Positions 25,801-37,835 of a stretch of DNA of 64,000 nt are shown here, in pieces. The translations under genes and the position numbers were made by a program. The notes below the pieces were generated by a model. The model did not search any database. It saw only the letters and a list, made by a program, of their open reading frames with translations, and had not been told where the DNA came from. The DNA is from Sisyra terminalis (taxonomy: Eukaryota > Arthropoda > Insecta > Neuroptera > Sisyridae). Position 1 is the first letter of the stretch. Every line of letters starts with the position of its first letter. Location: contig OY292276.1 of NCBI GenBank assembly GCA_958496175.1, forward strand, positions 20,168,001 to 20,232,000, written 5' to 3'.

Positions 25801-27556
25801 GTTTTTGGTTCAATCCTTTTTTCCAAGTCGATCGCGTATAAATTAATAAAAAAATATAATTAAGTTTACCCACCCCTGGTGTAGATTATCAAATACAATA
25901 TGTTCTTACAAAGTCTACAAACTAAAACCATCGCACAATCGTGAGATTATGGTGTGACTAGAACAATCCTTAAAAGTTTTCTTTGTTTCACTTTTTGATA
26001 GTTAAAAATTAAATGATTTTTTCTTATTGTAAAATTAATATGAAGCTCACCTAAACATTAATTTCATTTGAGGAGAGAGAAAAAATCATATTTAAAAATT
26101 ATTTTTAGTCCTTTATATTTAGTAAACTTTAGTCTCTAGGTACCAACACAATTACAATCCTAATCTTTAAAAGTATCATATTTATTTTTTTAATTTTGAT
26201 AAAGTTATAAATATTTGGTATTGCAACTTTTATGACTACATTGTCATATTTAAGAAATTTAATTTTAAAGTTTTTATTATTAATGTTACAGTGAATTTGT
26301 ATTACCATTGTATTACCTTATTTGTATTCTCACTGATGAAAATATATTAGGTAGATATATTAATATATTAGGCAGACCTTAACGAATTAAAAAATAATAG
26401 AAGTGTCTGTACTTATATAGAGACATTACGTGTCCATAGGAACAGTGTATGGGTCTCCCCTGCAAATTATTTTTTAATTCGTTAAAGTCTACCTAATAGA
26501 TAATATATTTTCACCAGTGAGAATATATTCTCACTGGCAATGCAAATTCACGGTAACATAAACATATCAGATATATTTGACGACTGATTGTTATGTATTT
26601 TTTTTAACATTTTTAATTTGATCAGTGATAATACGTTTTGCATTATGTGGAATTGAGTAGTAGTAAATTGATTATTTTATTATTTTTAAACAAACTAGAG
26701 ATGAAAGCTACGCAAAATCGCTTTTTACATAATAATTTAATGTTCTTTGAATATTATAATATATTTTAATACCAGAAAAAGAAAGGCATGATCTGTTTTT
26801 TTTTCAGTTTATCGAGCGCAGCAAGCATGGCCGTCATGTGTTTTTTGTATTATTTTTTTTTAAATAATTTATTTATTAATTACTTATTTTAGAATAATAT
26901 TTATGTGAAGTGTGAGTGTGCGCATGATGCATGTTTTCCACGAAGTTAAATAAGGAAATTGGGTTTTAAATTGGTTTTGAAATGTATTGTCGTTTTACAG
27001 ACGCAAGAAGAAATGTATCCGCTACATGGAAGCTGGGGATAGTAATGACGGAAATCATTCTGACGACAATCTAGGAAGTTGTGGAAGTGTAGGAGATGCT
27101 CATTCACCACCAGATGACGATGCTGAAAGCTTAAACCACTCTCTATCAAGTCCGGGAGGTTTATCAGGCTTATCTAGTTTAACAAGTCCATCAATGATTC
27201 TCCCAAGTCCTTCAACGAGCCTTGCTAGTCCTTCAGTTAGTTTAGCTAGTCCGTGCATGTCGTTACAAAGTCCACTGACGCCACACGATAGCAATTTCGA
27301 TTGTAAACCATTGACGTTGCCGACAACTAGCTCATCGATGTCTTCAATGCCATCGCATATAAACCATCAACCACATAATCATAATCCACCACATCGAAAT
27401 CCAGTTGGAACGAATCCCCATGACATAAACAATCCATTGAGCGTGAATCAACTTACTGGACAATGTGTGAAAAACTCGAACACTAATGTTGTGGAGAATT
27501 CACAAAGTGGAAGTAACAATAACGAGCCTAGTCGGCCTGTTATAAGTGTTACGTAG
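4747..27556 (+). CDS. pan: Pangolin / TCF-LEF transcription factor, canonical splice form (5' part outside window)
   Basis: This is the nuclear effector of canonical Wnt/Wingless signalling. It binds DNA through an HMG box plus a C-clamp, represses with Groucho, and activates when Armadillo/beta-catenin binds its N-terminus. Visible exons are 4747-4831, 5673-5771, 6042-6191, 17166-17367, 18653-18818 or 20193-20346, 23323-23392, and 27001-27556. All junctions have GT-AG borders and matching phases. The HMG box starts at [17 protein letters not shown], the C-clamp is [19 protein letters not shown] followed by RRKKKCIRY, and the C-terminal tail is rich in Ser-Pro. The first visible exon begins inside a codon, so coding exons lie upstream. 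I searched 1-4746 by eye for the Armadillo-binding exon and did not find it. Identity as pan is certain at family level. The relative use of the alternative exons cannot be read from DNA. Confidence 0.95.
4832..5672 (+). other. pan intron
   Basis: The intron lies between the exons ending at 4831 and starting at 5673. Nothing further was recognised in it. Confidence 0.8.
5673..5771 (+). CDS. pan: pan middle exon (HTPSYYPIS... region)
   Basis: The acceptor is ttaattag and the donor ccaag|gtaatt. The exon completes the split Trp codon and encodes [20 protein letters not shown] followed by a proline/serine stretch. It ends in phase 2, which matches the next exon at 6042. The sequence is much more G+C-rich than the surrounding introns. 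Confidence 0.88.
6042..6191 (+). CDS. pan: pan middle exon (DFYRFSPG... region)
   Basis: The acceptor is ttctatcag. The exon encodes [20 protein letters not shown], then a segment with [13 protein letters not shown], ending in RYGR. The donor is gcag|gtaagc. The open frame extends left of the acceptor by chance; the acceptor was chosen because it makes the split Ser codon and the SDF start expected for the family. It ends in phase 2, the same phase as the alternative exon ending at 17088, so both can splice to 17166. Confidence 0.88.
8123..8135 (+). promoter_or_regulatory. X-box-like palindrome (RFX consensus)
   Basis: GTTGCTTAGCAAC fits the RFX X-box pattern RYYNYY-N-RRNRAC. It lies in a G+C-richer island of the pan intron. 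Function is not shown by sequence alone. Confidence 0.3.
9479..10039. mobile_element. 561-bp TA-flanked inverted-repeat element (MITE-like)
   Basis: Perfect terminal inverted repeats of about 22 bases begin CACCTAATTCTG at the left and end CAGAATTAGGTG at the right. Each is flanked outside by TA (9477-9478 and 10040-10041), the target duplication of Tc1/mariner-type elements. The subterminal regions carry many copies of TTCGTGTAAAA in both ends. There is no transposase frame. It lies in the pan intron. Confidence 0.85.
16181..17088 (+). CDS. pan: pan alternative first coding exon (Armadillo-domain-less N-terminus)
   Basis: This is a 302-codon open exon starting [16 protein letters not shown] with no acceptor-like AG just before the ATG, so it is read as a first coding exon with its own promoter. 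It ends AAACG|gtaata in phase 2 and joins 17166 across a 77-bp intron, completing an Arg codon. The protein is Asn/Ser-rich and largely disordered. Residues 9-16 (PLNLSVKK) resemble the CtBP-binding PxDLS motif, and CLDLTLNAK is a weaker second copy. Joined to the shared exons it gives 633 or 629 residues depending on the HMG cassette. It would lack the beta-catenin-binding region. Drosophila also has annotated Pan isoforms with differing N-termini; whether this exon matches one of them needs an alignment. Confidence 0.85.
17166..17367 (+). CDS. pan: pan HMG-box exon, first half (shared)
   Basis: The exon is entered from 6191 or from 17088 in the same phase and ends in phase 0 at GGACGACGG|gtaagc. 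After an Asn/Ser/Lys linker it encodes [20 protein letters not shown] and ends in AINQILGRR. This is helix 1 and the start of helix 2 of the TCF HMG DNA-binding domain and is nearly invariant among animals. The open frame running past 17367 is intron. Confidence 0.95.
17368..18652 (+). other. pan intron before HMG cassette A
   Basis: A+T-rich intron. The open frame continuing from the HMG exon (to 17523) is read-through by chance. No other feature seen. Confidence 0.8.
18653..18818 (+). CDS. pan: pan HMG-box second half, cassette A (Drosophila-like)
   Basis: This 166-nt exon lies between atgcag and GGGAG|gtacac. It encodes [20 protein letters not shown], continues through [13 protein letters not shown], and reaches a basic KKKKRKKER nuclear-localisation patch. 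It starts in phase 0 and ends in phase 1, which fits the C-clamp exon. Its KARQERQ and DNYGY wording is the form I associate with fly Pangolin. It is an alternative to cassette B at 20193. Confidence 0.92.
18819..20192 (+). other. pan intron between the two HMG cassettes
   Basis: This 1374-bp spacer separates the mutually exclusive cassettes and is long enough that steric blocking of splicing is not needed. No further exon was seen. Confidence 0.75.
20193..20346 (+). CDS. pan: pan HMG-box second half, cassette B (mutually exclusive duplicate)
   Basis: This 154-nt exon lies between ccttttag and GGAG|gtacac. It encodes [20 protein letters not shown], then [18 protein letters not shown] and a KKRKRK basic patch. 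It has the same entry and exit phases as cassette A and a near-identical donor. It is four codons shorter and differs in helix 3 (ELARR versus EKARQ) and at the end of the box (DWSSRANAS versus GWSARDNYG). Including both cassettes would shift the frame, so they must be mutually exclusive. Both frames look intact and conserved, which argues against a pseudo-exon. Confidence 0.92.
20347..23322 (+). other. pan intron after HMG cassette B
   Basis: Very A+T-rich with no recognisable element or frame. Confidence 0.75.
23323..23392 (+). CDS. pan: pan C-clamp exon
   Basis: This 70-nt exon after ccccacag encodes [20 protein letters not shown] and then KPC, with donor cag|gtgaga. It holds three of the four C-clamp cysteines. 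The fourth (in RRKKKCIRY) comes from the exon at 27001. The C-clamp contacts the GC-rich helper site next to HMG sites. It enters in phase 1 and exits in phase 2. Confidence 0.94.
23393..24657 (+). other. pan intron between C-clamp exon and alternative terminal exon
   Basis: A+T-rich; nothing recognised. Confidence 0.75.
24658..24847 (+). CDS. pan: pan alternative terminal exon that truncates the C-clamp
   Basis: A good acceptor (attccttcgcag) opens a G+C-rich stretch that stands out from the A+T-rich intron. Spliced from 23392 in phase 2 it reads CKPC, then [15 protein letters not shown], a long Gly/Ala/Ser/Val-rich run including [13 protein letters not shown], and ends EPTYVNL before TAG. 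The tail is 63 residues. It replaces RRKKKCIRY, so the protein would keep the HMG box but lose the fourth C-clamp cysteine and its basic patch. Codon-like composition, phase fit and acceptor quality support it. I do not recall this exact tail from another fly, so the assignment to pan is inference. Confidence 0.68.
24848..27000 (+). other. 3' UTR of the alternative tail, then pan intron
   Basis: G+C-rich sequence continues to about 24920, as expected for a 3' UTR. Beyond it is A+T-rich intron with the fold-back at 26285-26557. The small frames here show no domains. Confidence 0.6.
26285..26557. mobile_element. 273-bp fold-back element in the last pan intron
   Basis: The ends are GTTACAGTGAATTTG and the complement of CAAATTCACGGTAAC. 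Inside, TTCTCACTG-TGAAAATATATTA and TTAACGAATTAAAAAATAAT recur in inverted order, so nearly the whole element can fold into a long hairpin. It has no open frame. Target duplication is not clear. Confidence 0.7.
27001..27556 (+). CDS. pan: pan terminal exon, completes C-clamp, Ser-Pro-rich tail
   Basis: The acceptor is gttttacag. The exon begins by completing an Arg codon, then [17 protein letters not shown], which closes the C-clamp. It then encodes an acidic segment, a Ser-Pro ladder with repeated SLASP/SPS motifs (residues coded about 27140-27285), a His/Asn-rich part, and [15 protein letters not shown] near the end. The stop is TAG at 27554. DINNPLS-NQLT is also found in fly Pangolin tails, supporting a dipteran source. 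The Ser-Pro repeats are candidate proline-directed kinase sites. Confidence 0.93.
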
Positions 27557-30500
27557 CGAACTTAAAATTAAATTGATATCCTACATGACTGATATAAATA
27601 TATAAATAAATTGTTACTTAAACATATGAATTTTGGTTTTGTAGCATCATTCTCAAGAAAAAACTTAATGTAATAATTTTGTAAAGTAATTATTTATAAT
27701 TTAGATGCTATTGTGCCAAAATATACTATAATAGATCAGTTGAAGAAAAATGCTTAACCACTTTTTTTACTTATTTGATAATGGAATAAATGTAAATTAT
27801 TTGCACAATTTTTTATACTTTTTGTGTGTAAGTAATTTCTGAATGTGCAACAAAAGCCAAAGTTCATACAGAACCAAGTTTTGTTTGAAGATTATCTTCA
27901 AATCCTGAAAGAGTACACCTACCCCTACTTTTTGTATGAATGGTAATGATGCATGCATGTGGTTATACTCAATTTAAAAGAAAACCGTTAAAAATGAAGT
28001 ATTTGAAAAAAAAACAAATACCTAAGTATAAGATAATTTTTCTTAAAAAAGAATACTCAGGACTGAAGTGTCAAAAATACAGAATTTGTGAAAATTAAAA
28101 GTGTACGTGGGCTCTTTTTATGAATGCATTTAACAAATATTTGTCATAAACTGAAAAAGTTAAATAAGTCGGCTGTAAATTTAATTGTAATATCTATTAA
28201 TGTTTTCGTTTAAGCATTTGTTTCGACAAGTTCCAATGAATATTTCACTTCTATTTTTTCAAAGATTCCTTCTTTGGAGTTACTAATTTTATTTGATTCA
28301 TTCAGGGTTGTACATATAATATCGGAAAATATGAAAAGTCTAGGAATATCAAAGACATTTTTTGGGACAAGTATATCCAAAATCATTGAATGTTAGGGAA
28401 TTACGAAAAAATCTGGAAATTTTTTAAAAAATAAGCGCTTTCAACATTTTGAAAAATATTTGTAACGTTTTTATAACAGTGTTCCAATGCATCCCTTGCA
28501 AAATTGATTTATATTGAACAATATTTACCAAAATATTCAATAATATTTTCTCGAAAAACGTTATAAACAAATATTTCTAAATAAGGACAATTTAAGCAAT
28601 TATTAGATTCGTTTATCAGTGTTAAAGTTGTTGGACAATATATGGGAAAAAGACGAAGTTTTCCTCTTGAAACTCAGAGAATATTGATGTTGAAAAGCTG
28701 TGCCAACCCTGCTATTTTAAATTAATGAAATATATTTATGATTTTATGAAAAAAAGTGAAATATGTCAATGGTAACAAAATTATCTGAAATTATTTCAAA
28801 TTTTGATATTTTTTATACATTTTTAAAATAATTCCATTAATAGATATTGTTAGAAAGAAAAAATGATTATCAAACAAAAATTGTACTATAATGAGCCATA
28901 CAAAGTAGAAAATTATGATTTATTAATAATTTTTTACTAGTAATTATTTTAAGTAAATGTTCCTTGTGCCAGATTATTTTAGGATCCCTAAAATATGTCC
29001 ACGCTTGCAATATTACAATAATTATAAACATAATTATTACTTATTTTAGATTATTATATTGAATTTTATTATTTTTTTCCATAGATTTTTTTTTTCAAAA
29101 TTGATTTTATTTTTGTTTGTACATAAGATGTCGTTAGAACAATATCTCTTCCTAAAACTTCAAACGTTTTGGAATTCCAAAAAAAAAACAAACTTTAATT
29201 TTGTTGCTTTTAAAATAGTGATCTTTTATAACGGACGATAATTTTAACAAACATTTGTGATACTTATATTTTAATGATTATACTTACGGCTAAAATGCAA
29301 AATACGTTTTTATTATTATTGTTTTTTTTCCTTAACTAATATCCTCAGGTTTTAGTTTAAATGCATTAAATTCATTAAATTTAAAATACTATCTTTTTTG
29401 TGAAACAAATAGCCAAGTAAATATTATTTTTAATTCATTTTTTGTGAATGCCGTTTTGATATAAATCCTTTTTTTAATTATTACACATTTTTATTATCAT
29501 TTGTTAACGATCCCGGAAAAAATGTATATTTTTTTTGTTGTTGTACGTTTAAAAATCAAATTCTGGGAATGTGCAATTTTCAGATGCAATGTAAATTTTT
29601 TACAATATTGTTGTATAAAATAAAAATATTTCAATCTAAGAACGGCATTTTTGTGCTGAGAACTTTTGTAAAGAAAAGTAAATAAAATGATAACTAATTA
29701 TAAACCACGAAATGAATCTGTAATATAGTGAAAATATGTAGTTAAAATACAGTTAATTGAAATAAAAATGCGTAAAATCATATTTTGAATTAGTGATTCT
29801 GTAAAAGAATAATATAAATTATGTATATTATCTTTCCATTGAATCGAATTCCGAATAGTGATTTATGAATAATGTATAGTAAGATGTGAAAAGTGCAGCA
29901 TTGTAAATGCATAATTATATAAATAAATAATAAAACGAATGTTTCTTGTATGCAAATGACCTATGAAGAAGAAGAATGTGAAGTTTATGTTTTTTATAAA
30001 AATATATTTTTGAAAATAGTATAAAGTATCACATAAGCATCATGTGATTGAATATATCTGAGAGAAAGAACGAGCAAAGTTTTTGTGAATTTCACCTACA
30101 ATTGTATTATATATTGAAAATTAATATCTTGTAAAATTAGATAGACAAATCAAATATATTAGCTGTTAATGTCTTTGTAAGTAGCGACTTATCCTATAAA
30201 CGTACATACTATGTCATTAAATACAATCAACCATCTAAATAACGACGTATCATTTTATATATTTACTATATTTCAGCCTAATTACGTACAAAATATGTTT
30301 TTAAAAACGATTTCCAATTATCAAAATTATATTTTTTTCCAACGCGATTTTATCTTTAACAGATTAAGCATTAGAGTTGGTAGTAATACATCTTTGTTCT
30401 TTTAAGTTTATTGGATAAACGTCACTAAACTTTGAAATAATTGCAATTATCGTCTTCCAAAAATTATTTCCCATTTAAAATAAAAATTTACATTCATTTA

Positions 30501-30955
30501 ATTATGGAAACCTATATAAAATAACTTATTTAAATGCATCTATGATTTTTTTTACATTCAGTCAATAATGCGGTAAGTATGGTGAATAATTAAGGAGATA
30601 TTTAGTTATTAATTATACAAATTTCATAAAAGGTAGTTTGATCAGTTTGAACCCTCAATTTATTTCTTATATTTTCATATTATAATCAATTTAATATGTC
30701 CTATGGTATCTAGATATTTAAAATTGAGCAATCACACAAACGAACTTTTTCAAATAAATGATGTCAGGAATATTCATAGTTATGTATTTTTATATATTTA
30801 TTATAATTAACAAAAACAGTTTCGAGTAAACATGATTAACAAAATTAATCGAAATCAGAATTCCATTAAACGGAAAAATAATAATTTAATTAATACTTTG
30901 TTGAAAAGGTAAGTACATATGTTATTTCAAATGCTTTGATAGGCATGATGTGTTG

Positions 30956-30999
30956 CTGATGACAGCTGATGCCGACTGATGACAGCTGATGAGCAAATG
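30956..30999 (+). repeat. Two-copy repeat with paired CAGCTG E-boxes
   Basis: The motif CTGATGACAGCTGATG occurs twice about 20 bases apart, giving two CAGCTG E-boxes. It is too short to assign a function. Confidence 0.6.
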
Positions 31000-33900
31000 C
31001 TGTTCCTTTTATGTTCACCTAGTTGCATATAAAGCAAAACGATTATAGTAGGTTAATAATGCAAAATAATTAATTGCTGAAAAATTCAATTTGAAATATT
31101 GCACAATAATAAAAAGTAATTTATTTTAATTTTCGATCTAAATCGATACGAGTTACTAAAAAACTCATTTTCTTGTCCCTAAATGGTCCTATTTCAGAGA
31201 AAATTTTCTGCATGCATTTTTTCCTTGTTAACTTCGCGTTTTATTTTCCCAAGCATATGTCCACTGAATGCAATACCTCTTTACACAGTTTCGTCAAGGA
31301 TAATTTGACGAACAATATTCTGTTTATTTTCAAGGAAAAAAATTATCCTTTTTATCCTTATTGGGTACTTGAAAGTTGTCATTTTTGAAACCTTAAAATG
31401 AAATTGTGGCTGTTCTTTAACAAACAACAGATTCAATTATTTTATACACCTTGCTCACATTTGGACATTGTTAAGTTATCCGTTGAGAAAAATAGCCTTT
31501 ATAAGGAAATCCCATTTTATTTGAATTAAAGCAAAAAAACTGCTATTGTACATATTTTGTTTAGGTAGTTTTAAAGGAAAATTATGTAAAGTTGTGAATA
31601 ATTTCTCTAATATGCATTTAAAATTAATATTAAACAAATGGCTGGATTAAAAGATCAACGTGGTTTTTAAAAACGTACTATATAACGATCTTCCCATTAA
31701 CTGCTGAAGCTGAATTGTTAAAACTCATTTTTTTTCAAACCACTAAATTTTTTGATTAGAAAATTATTATGTGATTCCAATTCAATATCCCACATAATTT
31801 AGTGGCCTTCATATTGAATTTACAAAAAGTATAATTATTAATTACTTGTAATTTAAAAATTAGTTATTATTTACTTAGAACTGTTAATAAAAAAAAATGA
31901 AGAAACATCAATATTTTTTAAAGAAATAAAAATCGTTATGTTATTACCTGCTAGAATGGTAATTTTAAAAAATTATTAAAATCTTTTTAATTTCATGATA
32001 ATTTAAGCTCACTTTTTCATGATATACGAAAATTTAAGTGGTACTGTTTTGTTAAATTATGAGTATATGGTTTGAGATGATAAATGAATAAAATAAAAAT
32101 TATAATATAAATGAAGTATAAAATAAAATATTAGTTGACATGGAATGCAAGATTTAAAATTTTTTGTTCAATATTGATCTGTTCAAATTTAATGAAAAGG
32201 TTTTAATATTCAAATGAAAACTATAATGGTTCTTGACTTAATAATTTTTAATGGTATATGTCTTTGTTTTTTACTATTATTGAACAATCTTAGTTGCAAA
32301 GTTGAGAGATTTCTATTGTAATATAAAAAAAAATAAACCTCATACTGTCAAAACTATTCATACATACTATTGAAAAGTATTTTTTTTGTTGATGATTTTA
32401 TTACTATTTCAACTTTGGAAATCATTACATTTAAAACGCCTTCAATAACTTTAAATGACTTCCAATGGGATTTTTGAATATTTAAAATCCCTTTAATTTA
32501 TTTTTGTAACAGGGATTGTTACGCATAGTGTTATTGTGGGGTATTTTTAAATAAAAAATGATTACGAAAACTCTTAAAAGCTAACCTTATAAACTCTTGG
32601 CTAAAGACAAGTTCTTTCTTTTTGGGTTGCAGAATTGGTTTCATTTTCACAACAGTACCATATATACACGTTTTGTGTAATAAGTAGTACCTTATTCATA
32701 TTTTTATCCATCCATCTTTAAAGAACAGAAAGAAAACAATACAAAATTTAAGTTATTGGTTTTAAATTACTGTTTTTAAGTTGTCATTGTAAAGATGTTT
32801 TTTATTACCTTGTAATATTAGCTTTGTTATTAAAAACGATACGTTGTTAATTCTTAATGAATACTGAATAAATTAAACGCAACTCGGTTTTCTACCCAAT
32901 GAAGTAGTTTTCTGTACTTAATCCAATACACAACACAAGAAAATTTTGGAAATATTGTTACTGTTACCACATAAAACCTGAAAATATTATAAATTATAGT
33001 TCTTTTGCTCAAGAAAAATAGTTTTTTTTCTGCGTCTTTACATCAAGTTGAAAGCTTACTTTAATCGTTACACCCATGCGTATTGAAGAACTTATCTAGA
33101 ACTTCGTTTATACGAATGTACTTTTTTGAAATCAGCTAATTGCGAGGAATTAGGTACAATTACCAAATTTTCGAGATTTAAATGCATACAGCTTAATCTA
33201 CAGTTTCTTTTTACTTAATAGAGCTACTAAAATGCTTTGTGTAGTGAGTAAATTCATTAATTTTACATAAATTAGGGTTGGTATTTTCTCTCATGGATAG
33301 ATACCATACGGATAGGGACCATATCCTTTCAATAGCTTTTTTATAGATAAAAAATTATCCTTTAACCAAATTCTACATATTTATCTTAAACGTATCACTA
33401 TTCTTTGGTGAAAATACACTTTCATTTTTCTGTCCATATATTCCAGATATAATTTTATCTGAAGATACGTAGATGTTACTACTAAGATGTGGAAATACCG
33501 ATCCTTAATAATATGATCAATTGATATGTATGATACGATATATCTTAACCAACCGTTGCAGTATGTACATCATTTAAGTAAACACCAATTACTTAATAAG
33601 ACATTGATAAATAGTTTAGTGTAACAAATCTTAAAATTTGTCGTAAATTGTGTGATTTGAGGATTTGATTAACAACAATGACATTTCTTGTTTAAGTATT
33701 GAATAGTGCGAGGTTTTTTAAACATATTTTAATTGCTTTACGAGAGTTACAAAAGAATGAGGTGAAAACATAGCAAAGTGTGTGCAAAGACTCAAACCTC
33801 ATAAATAGCGATTTTAACAAGAAATTTTGAAAAAAAAAACAAAGTAAATAAATATTCAAAAAAATATACTAAGTGAAATGGAAGCTAATACAGTTAATTT

Positions 33901-35077
33901 AATGTACTATAACTATCTAATGAATACACTGAAAATAAAGTTTATAAATAACAATAGTATTAAGAATTAGTGGATAGAGAATTCTTGCTTTTGTCCTGTT
34001 TTCTGTTTCATTCATTTATCATTCGGGGGCTTCTCTTTAGAGCTCCTCTGTGCTGCGTCTTAGAAGGATTTGCACCCTAATGTTATTTCTAGATCCAATT
34101 GGACACGTCCAACTCTGAGATAAATCTTTGCGAAAAGTCAAGTAGGTCTAAATGGACTTTTGCTTCGTGTACTTAAAAGTACATGAGTAGTTGCACTGAT
34201 AACGACATTTTTACGAAGTTCAAATAAAACTAACACTTTCGTAAAACTATTTTTATGAATTAATTTTATAATCAGCAAAATTGTTTTAAATGTCAAGCAA
34301 ACAAGATAAGTTTCAAAAATAGCTTGAGAAACAAGTTTGGAATAAAAATTATATCATAACTTAGCTGTATCAATTACTTCCAACGATTTTTTCTCTATCC
34401 GGTAGTGTTTTTGATACCATATAAACAAGGAAGCTTTAGTATTGTTTAAAAATCATATTGTATTTTAAAAATTACCGCAACAACACACAAAAAACTATAT
34501 AATTGTTGCATACCGAATATGAACTTCAATGCCTTATTTATTGGAATAATATTGTTTGTTGCAAGTTTTACTTTTTACTAAAAGATACTCGTATACTAAA
34601 AATACTATTTGATCAATCTTTATTCTACTTAATTAATAAGAGTTAAAGAATTTCTACCATCTGTACATAACAAAAATATTATATGCTATGGTTTTTTTTC
34701 TAATTAATTTAAGTTTTAATATTGCGGTAATATTTTAATAAAAAATTTCTTCTTATCTTATATAATTAAGACAAATTCACTTTTTCTTAAAAATGAGTAT
34801 TAATAATAAATTAATACGAGGAATTCCTGGTGAAATAAAAAAGAATGTAGTTATAACGTAAGCTGATGATGCTAAAATTGTCATTTGTCGGGAATAATCT
34901 CTAACAGTTCATATAATACAAGGAGGTTCCACTTTAAGCTTAAATTTTGTTAATCTTCATGTGAAACAAGAAATCGAATGTCTTCACATTTTGTTTAAAA
35001 TAGAGTTCGAAACGAGTTGCACACACGATGTTGTAGGTATATCTCCATAAATGCCTCGGACTCCCTCGACGAGATAG

Positions 35078-35161
35078 AAGTGTATTTTTAGACTGCTGTT
35101 CCCATAGTAAGGCAGCGGTATCACACCGGAGGTCTCAGTCTAAATTTAAAAAAATACACTT
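35078..35161. repeat. Short hairpin-forming inverted repeat
   Basis: AAGTGTATTTTTAGACTG (35078-35095) faces its near-complement at 35136-35161, enclosing a G+C-rich loop with its own GCTG/CAGC pairing. It may be a tiny MITE remnant or a structured RNA; no family recognised. Confidence 0.45.
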
Positions 35162-35837
35162 GAAGTATATATATATGTATATGCGTATTTTAGTTATAGA
35201 TCGTTCGTACCCCATGTCTCAATAATTTTAAATTGAATATTTATATGCCAAGGATATGTTATACATAGGTACATATGTGTGGTACAAGAATGTTTCTTTT
35301 ACGATAAATATATTTTTAGATATATCCCGGATAAGGAATTTGCCAATGCAATTTATTATATTTGTCAAGTGTAGAGGCGTTATAGACAAACTTTAGGAAT
35401 AAGGCTGAGATAAGATTTCAATTCGATATTTTTAGTAACCGATGTTTTTATTTATTGTGATGTATATTAATAATAATAAATTAAAGAAGGTATTTTATTT
35501 GAACTGGTATTGTTTCGACACAAAGATGGTAGTTTTTGTGTTTAAATGGTGAAATTACAAATTACAAATTGATCATATTTTATATTTAATAATATTCAAA
35601 TAAATAAATAAAATTAAAATTGTGATTTTTTTTATCATCCAGGATAAACAATACAAAAAAGCTAACTGCCGCTAGATCGTAACAAATGCATCGTCCTTCT
35701 GAACGGCTCGACAGTCAACGTTTTTAACATTAAATTGTACTTGTATGATGTAAAATACAATAATAACAGCGCATTTGATCTTACAATAGAAGTAAAAGTA
35801 ATAATAATAATTATTAAAATAGATAAATTTAAGATGT

Positions 35838-37066
<1,229 letters not shown>

Positions 37067-37646
37067 CTAAGACAAAAAAAAAGAAAATTGCAATCAGTAT
37101 GACGAATAAAATACCTCTAAAATTTAGTCACGCGATTGTAATGAACGCGAAATTTTGAGATTAATATTTTCTTGACAAATGAATCTAAATAACGTAAAAA
37201 TTATGATCAATCAACATTTTCCTATTTCTCTTTAGTTTTAATTAATTAAATCAATCAAAGTTAGAATGATAAACATTTAAATTTTAAATAAAAGTATTTC
37301 TAAACAACGTTTTCTTCAACAATTCTCGTAAAAAATTACTATCAAATATTGATTTTTTTCTATATAATCACTGATAGTTTACGGAATCACTAAAAATTTT
37401 GATTTAATTTAACACAATTAAATGAAGAAAATTTAATTTGTAAAAAAAGTTGTAAGAAAATTAGGAAAACTATGAAACACTGTAAACTAGTAAACCGTTA
37501 CTTTTGAAAATTCACCCGATCAACCCTTCTATATTAATTGTAAACACGTAATCCAAATTCGCCACGAAAGTAATGTATTTCGATGAAATTCGTAGAAAAT
37601 TATATAATTCGAATGAAAAGCACACTAAAACTTATGAAGTACTAAC

Positions 37647-37705
37647 CCTGGTAAGACAGAATAAGACTCAGCCGCTATGCCAACTGTGCTGCGAGTGCCT
37701 CTGAT
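37647..37705 (-). other. Actin noncoding first exon (5' UTR)
   Basis: On the - strand a TATA box is followed by a G+C-rich leader that ends at a CCAGG|GTTAGT donor (37647). A matching TTTGTCTTAG acceptor at 37067 leads into a 24-nt leader before the ATG at 37042. The start site is estimated only from the TATA position (about 37695-37705). A leader intron is typical of insect actin genes. Confidence 0.65.
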
Positions 37706-37720
37706 TTTGCGGCGTTAAAG

Positions 37721-37728
37721 TTTATATA
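37721..37728 (-). promoter_or_regulatory. Actin TATA box
   Basis: TATATAAA on the - strand, in a locally G+C-rich context (CCCCGCGC before it), lies 74-81 bases upstream of the leader donor. It is followed about 26 bases on by a TCAGAG initiator-like sequence. Confidence 0.75.
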
Positions 37729-37825
37729 GCGCGGGGTTGTAATGCTTAAAATAGTGTGCGCCAACCATGTATGGGTAGCGTTGGAAGCGTCTTGGGATGT
37801 GCGACGCACGCGTCTTACGGCTCGC

Positions 37826-37835
37826 CCATATAAGG
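37826..37835. promoter_or_regulatory. CArG box upstream of actin
   Basis: CCATATAAGG is a perfect CC(A/T)6GG serum-response-factor consensus, about 100 bp upstream of the actin TATA box. CArG boxes are well known in muscle actin promoters of vertebrates. Its use by insect SRF here is inferred. A near-match to a MEF2 site (CTATTTTAAG, - strand, about 37744-37753) lies between it and the TATA box. Confidence 0.5.

Larger units (their letters stand above)
27557..35490. other. pan 3' UTR followed by intergenic DNA
   Basis: AATAAA signals occur soon after the stop (about 27603) and again near 29930. Which is used cannot be told. Beyond about 30 kb the sequence is A+T-rich with the paired E-box repeat, a short hairpin at 35078 and a G+C-richer patch near 34020-34080. 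A candidate actin polyadenylation signal (AATAAA on the - strand) lies near 35492. Confidence 0.5.

Noticed and set aside
30956..30999. Box C/D snoRNA (repeated CTGATGA)
   Set aside because: No properly spaced C and D boxes with terminal stem; it is a short direct repeat.
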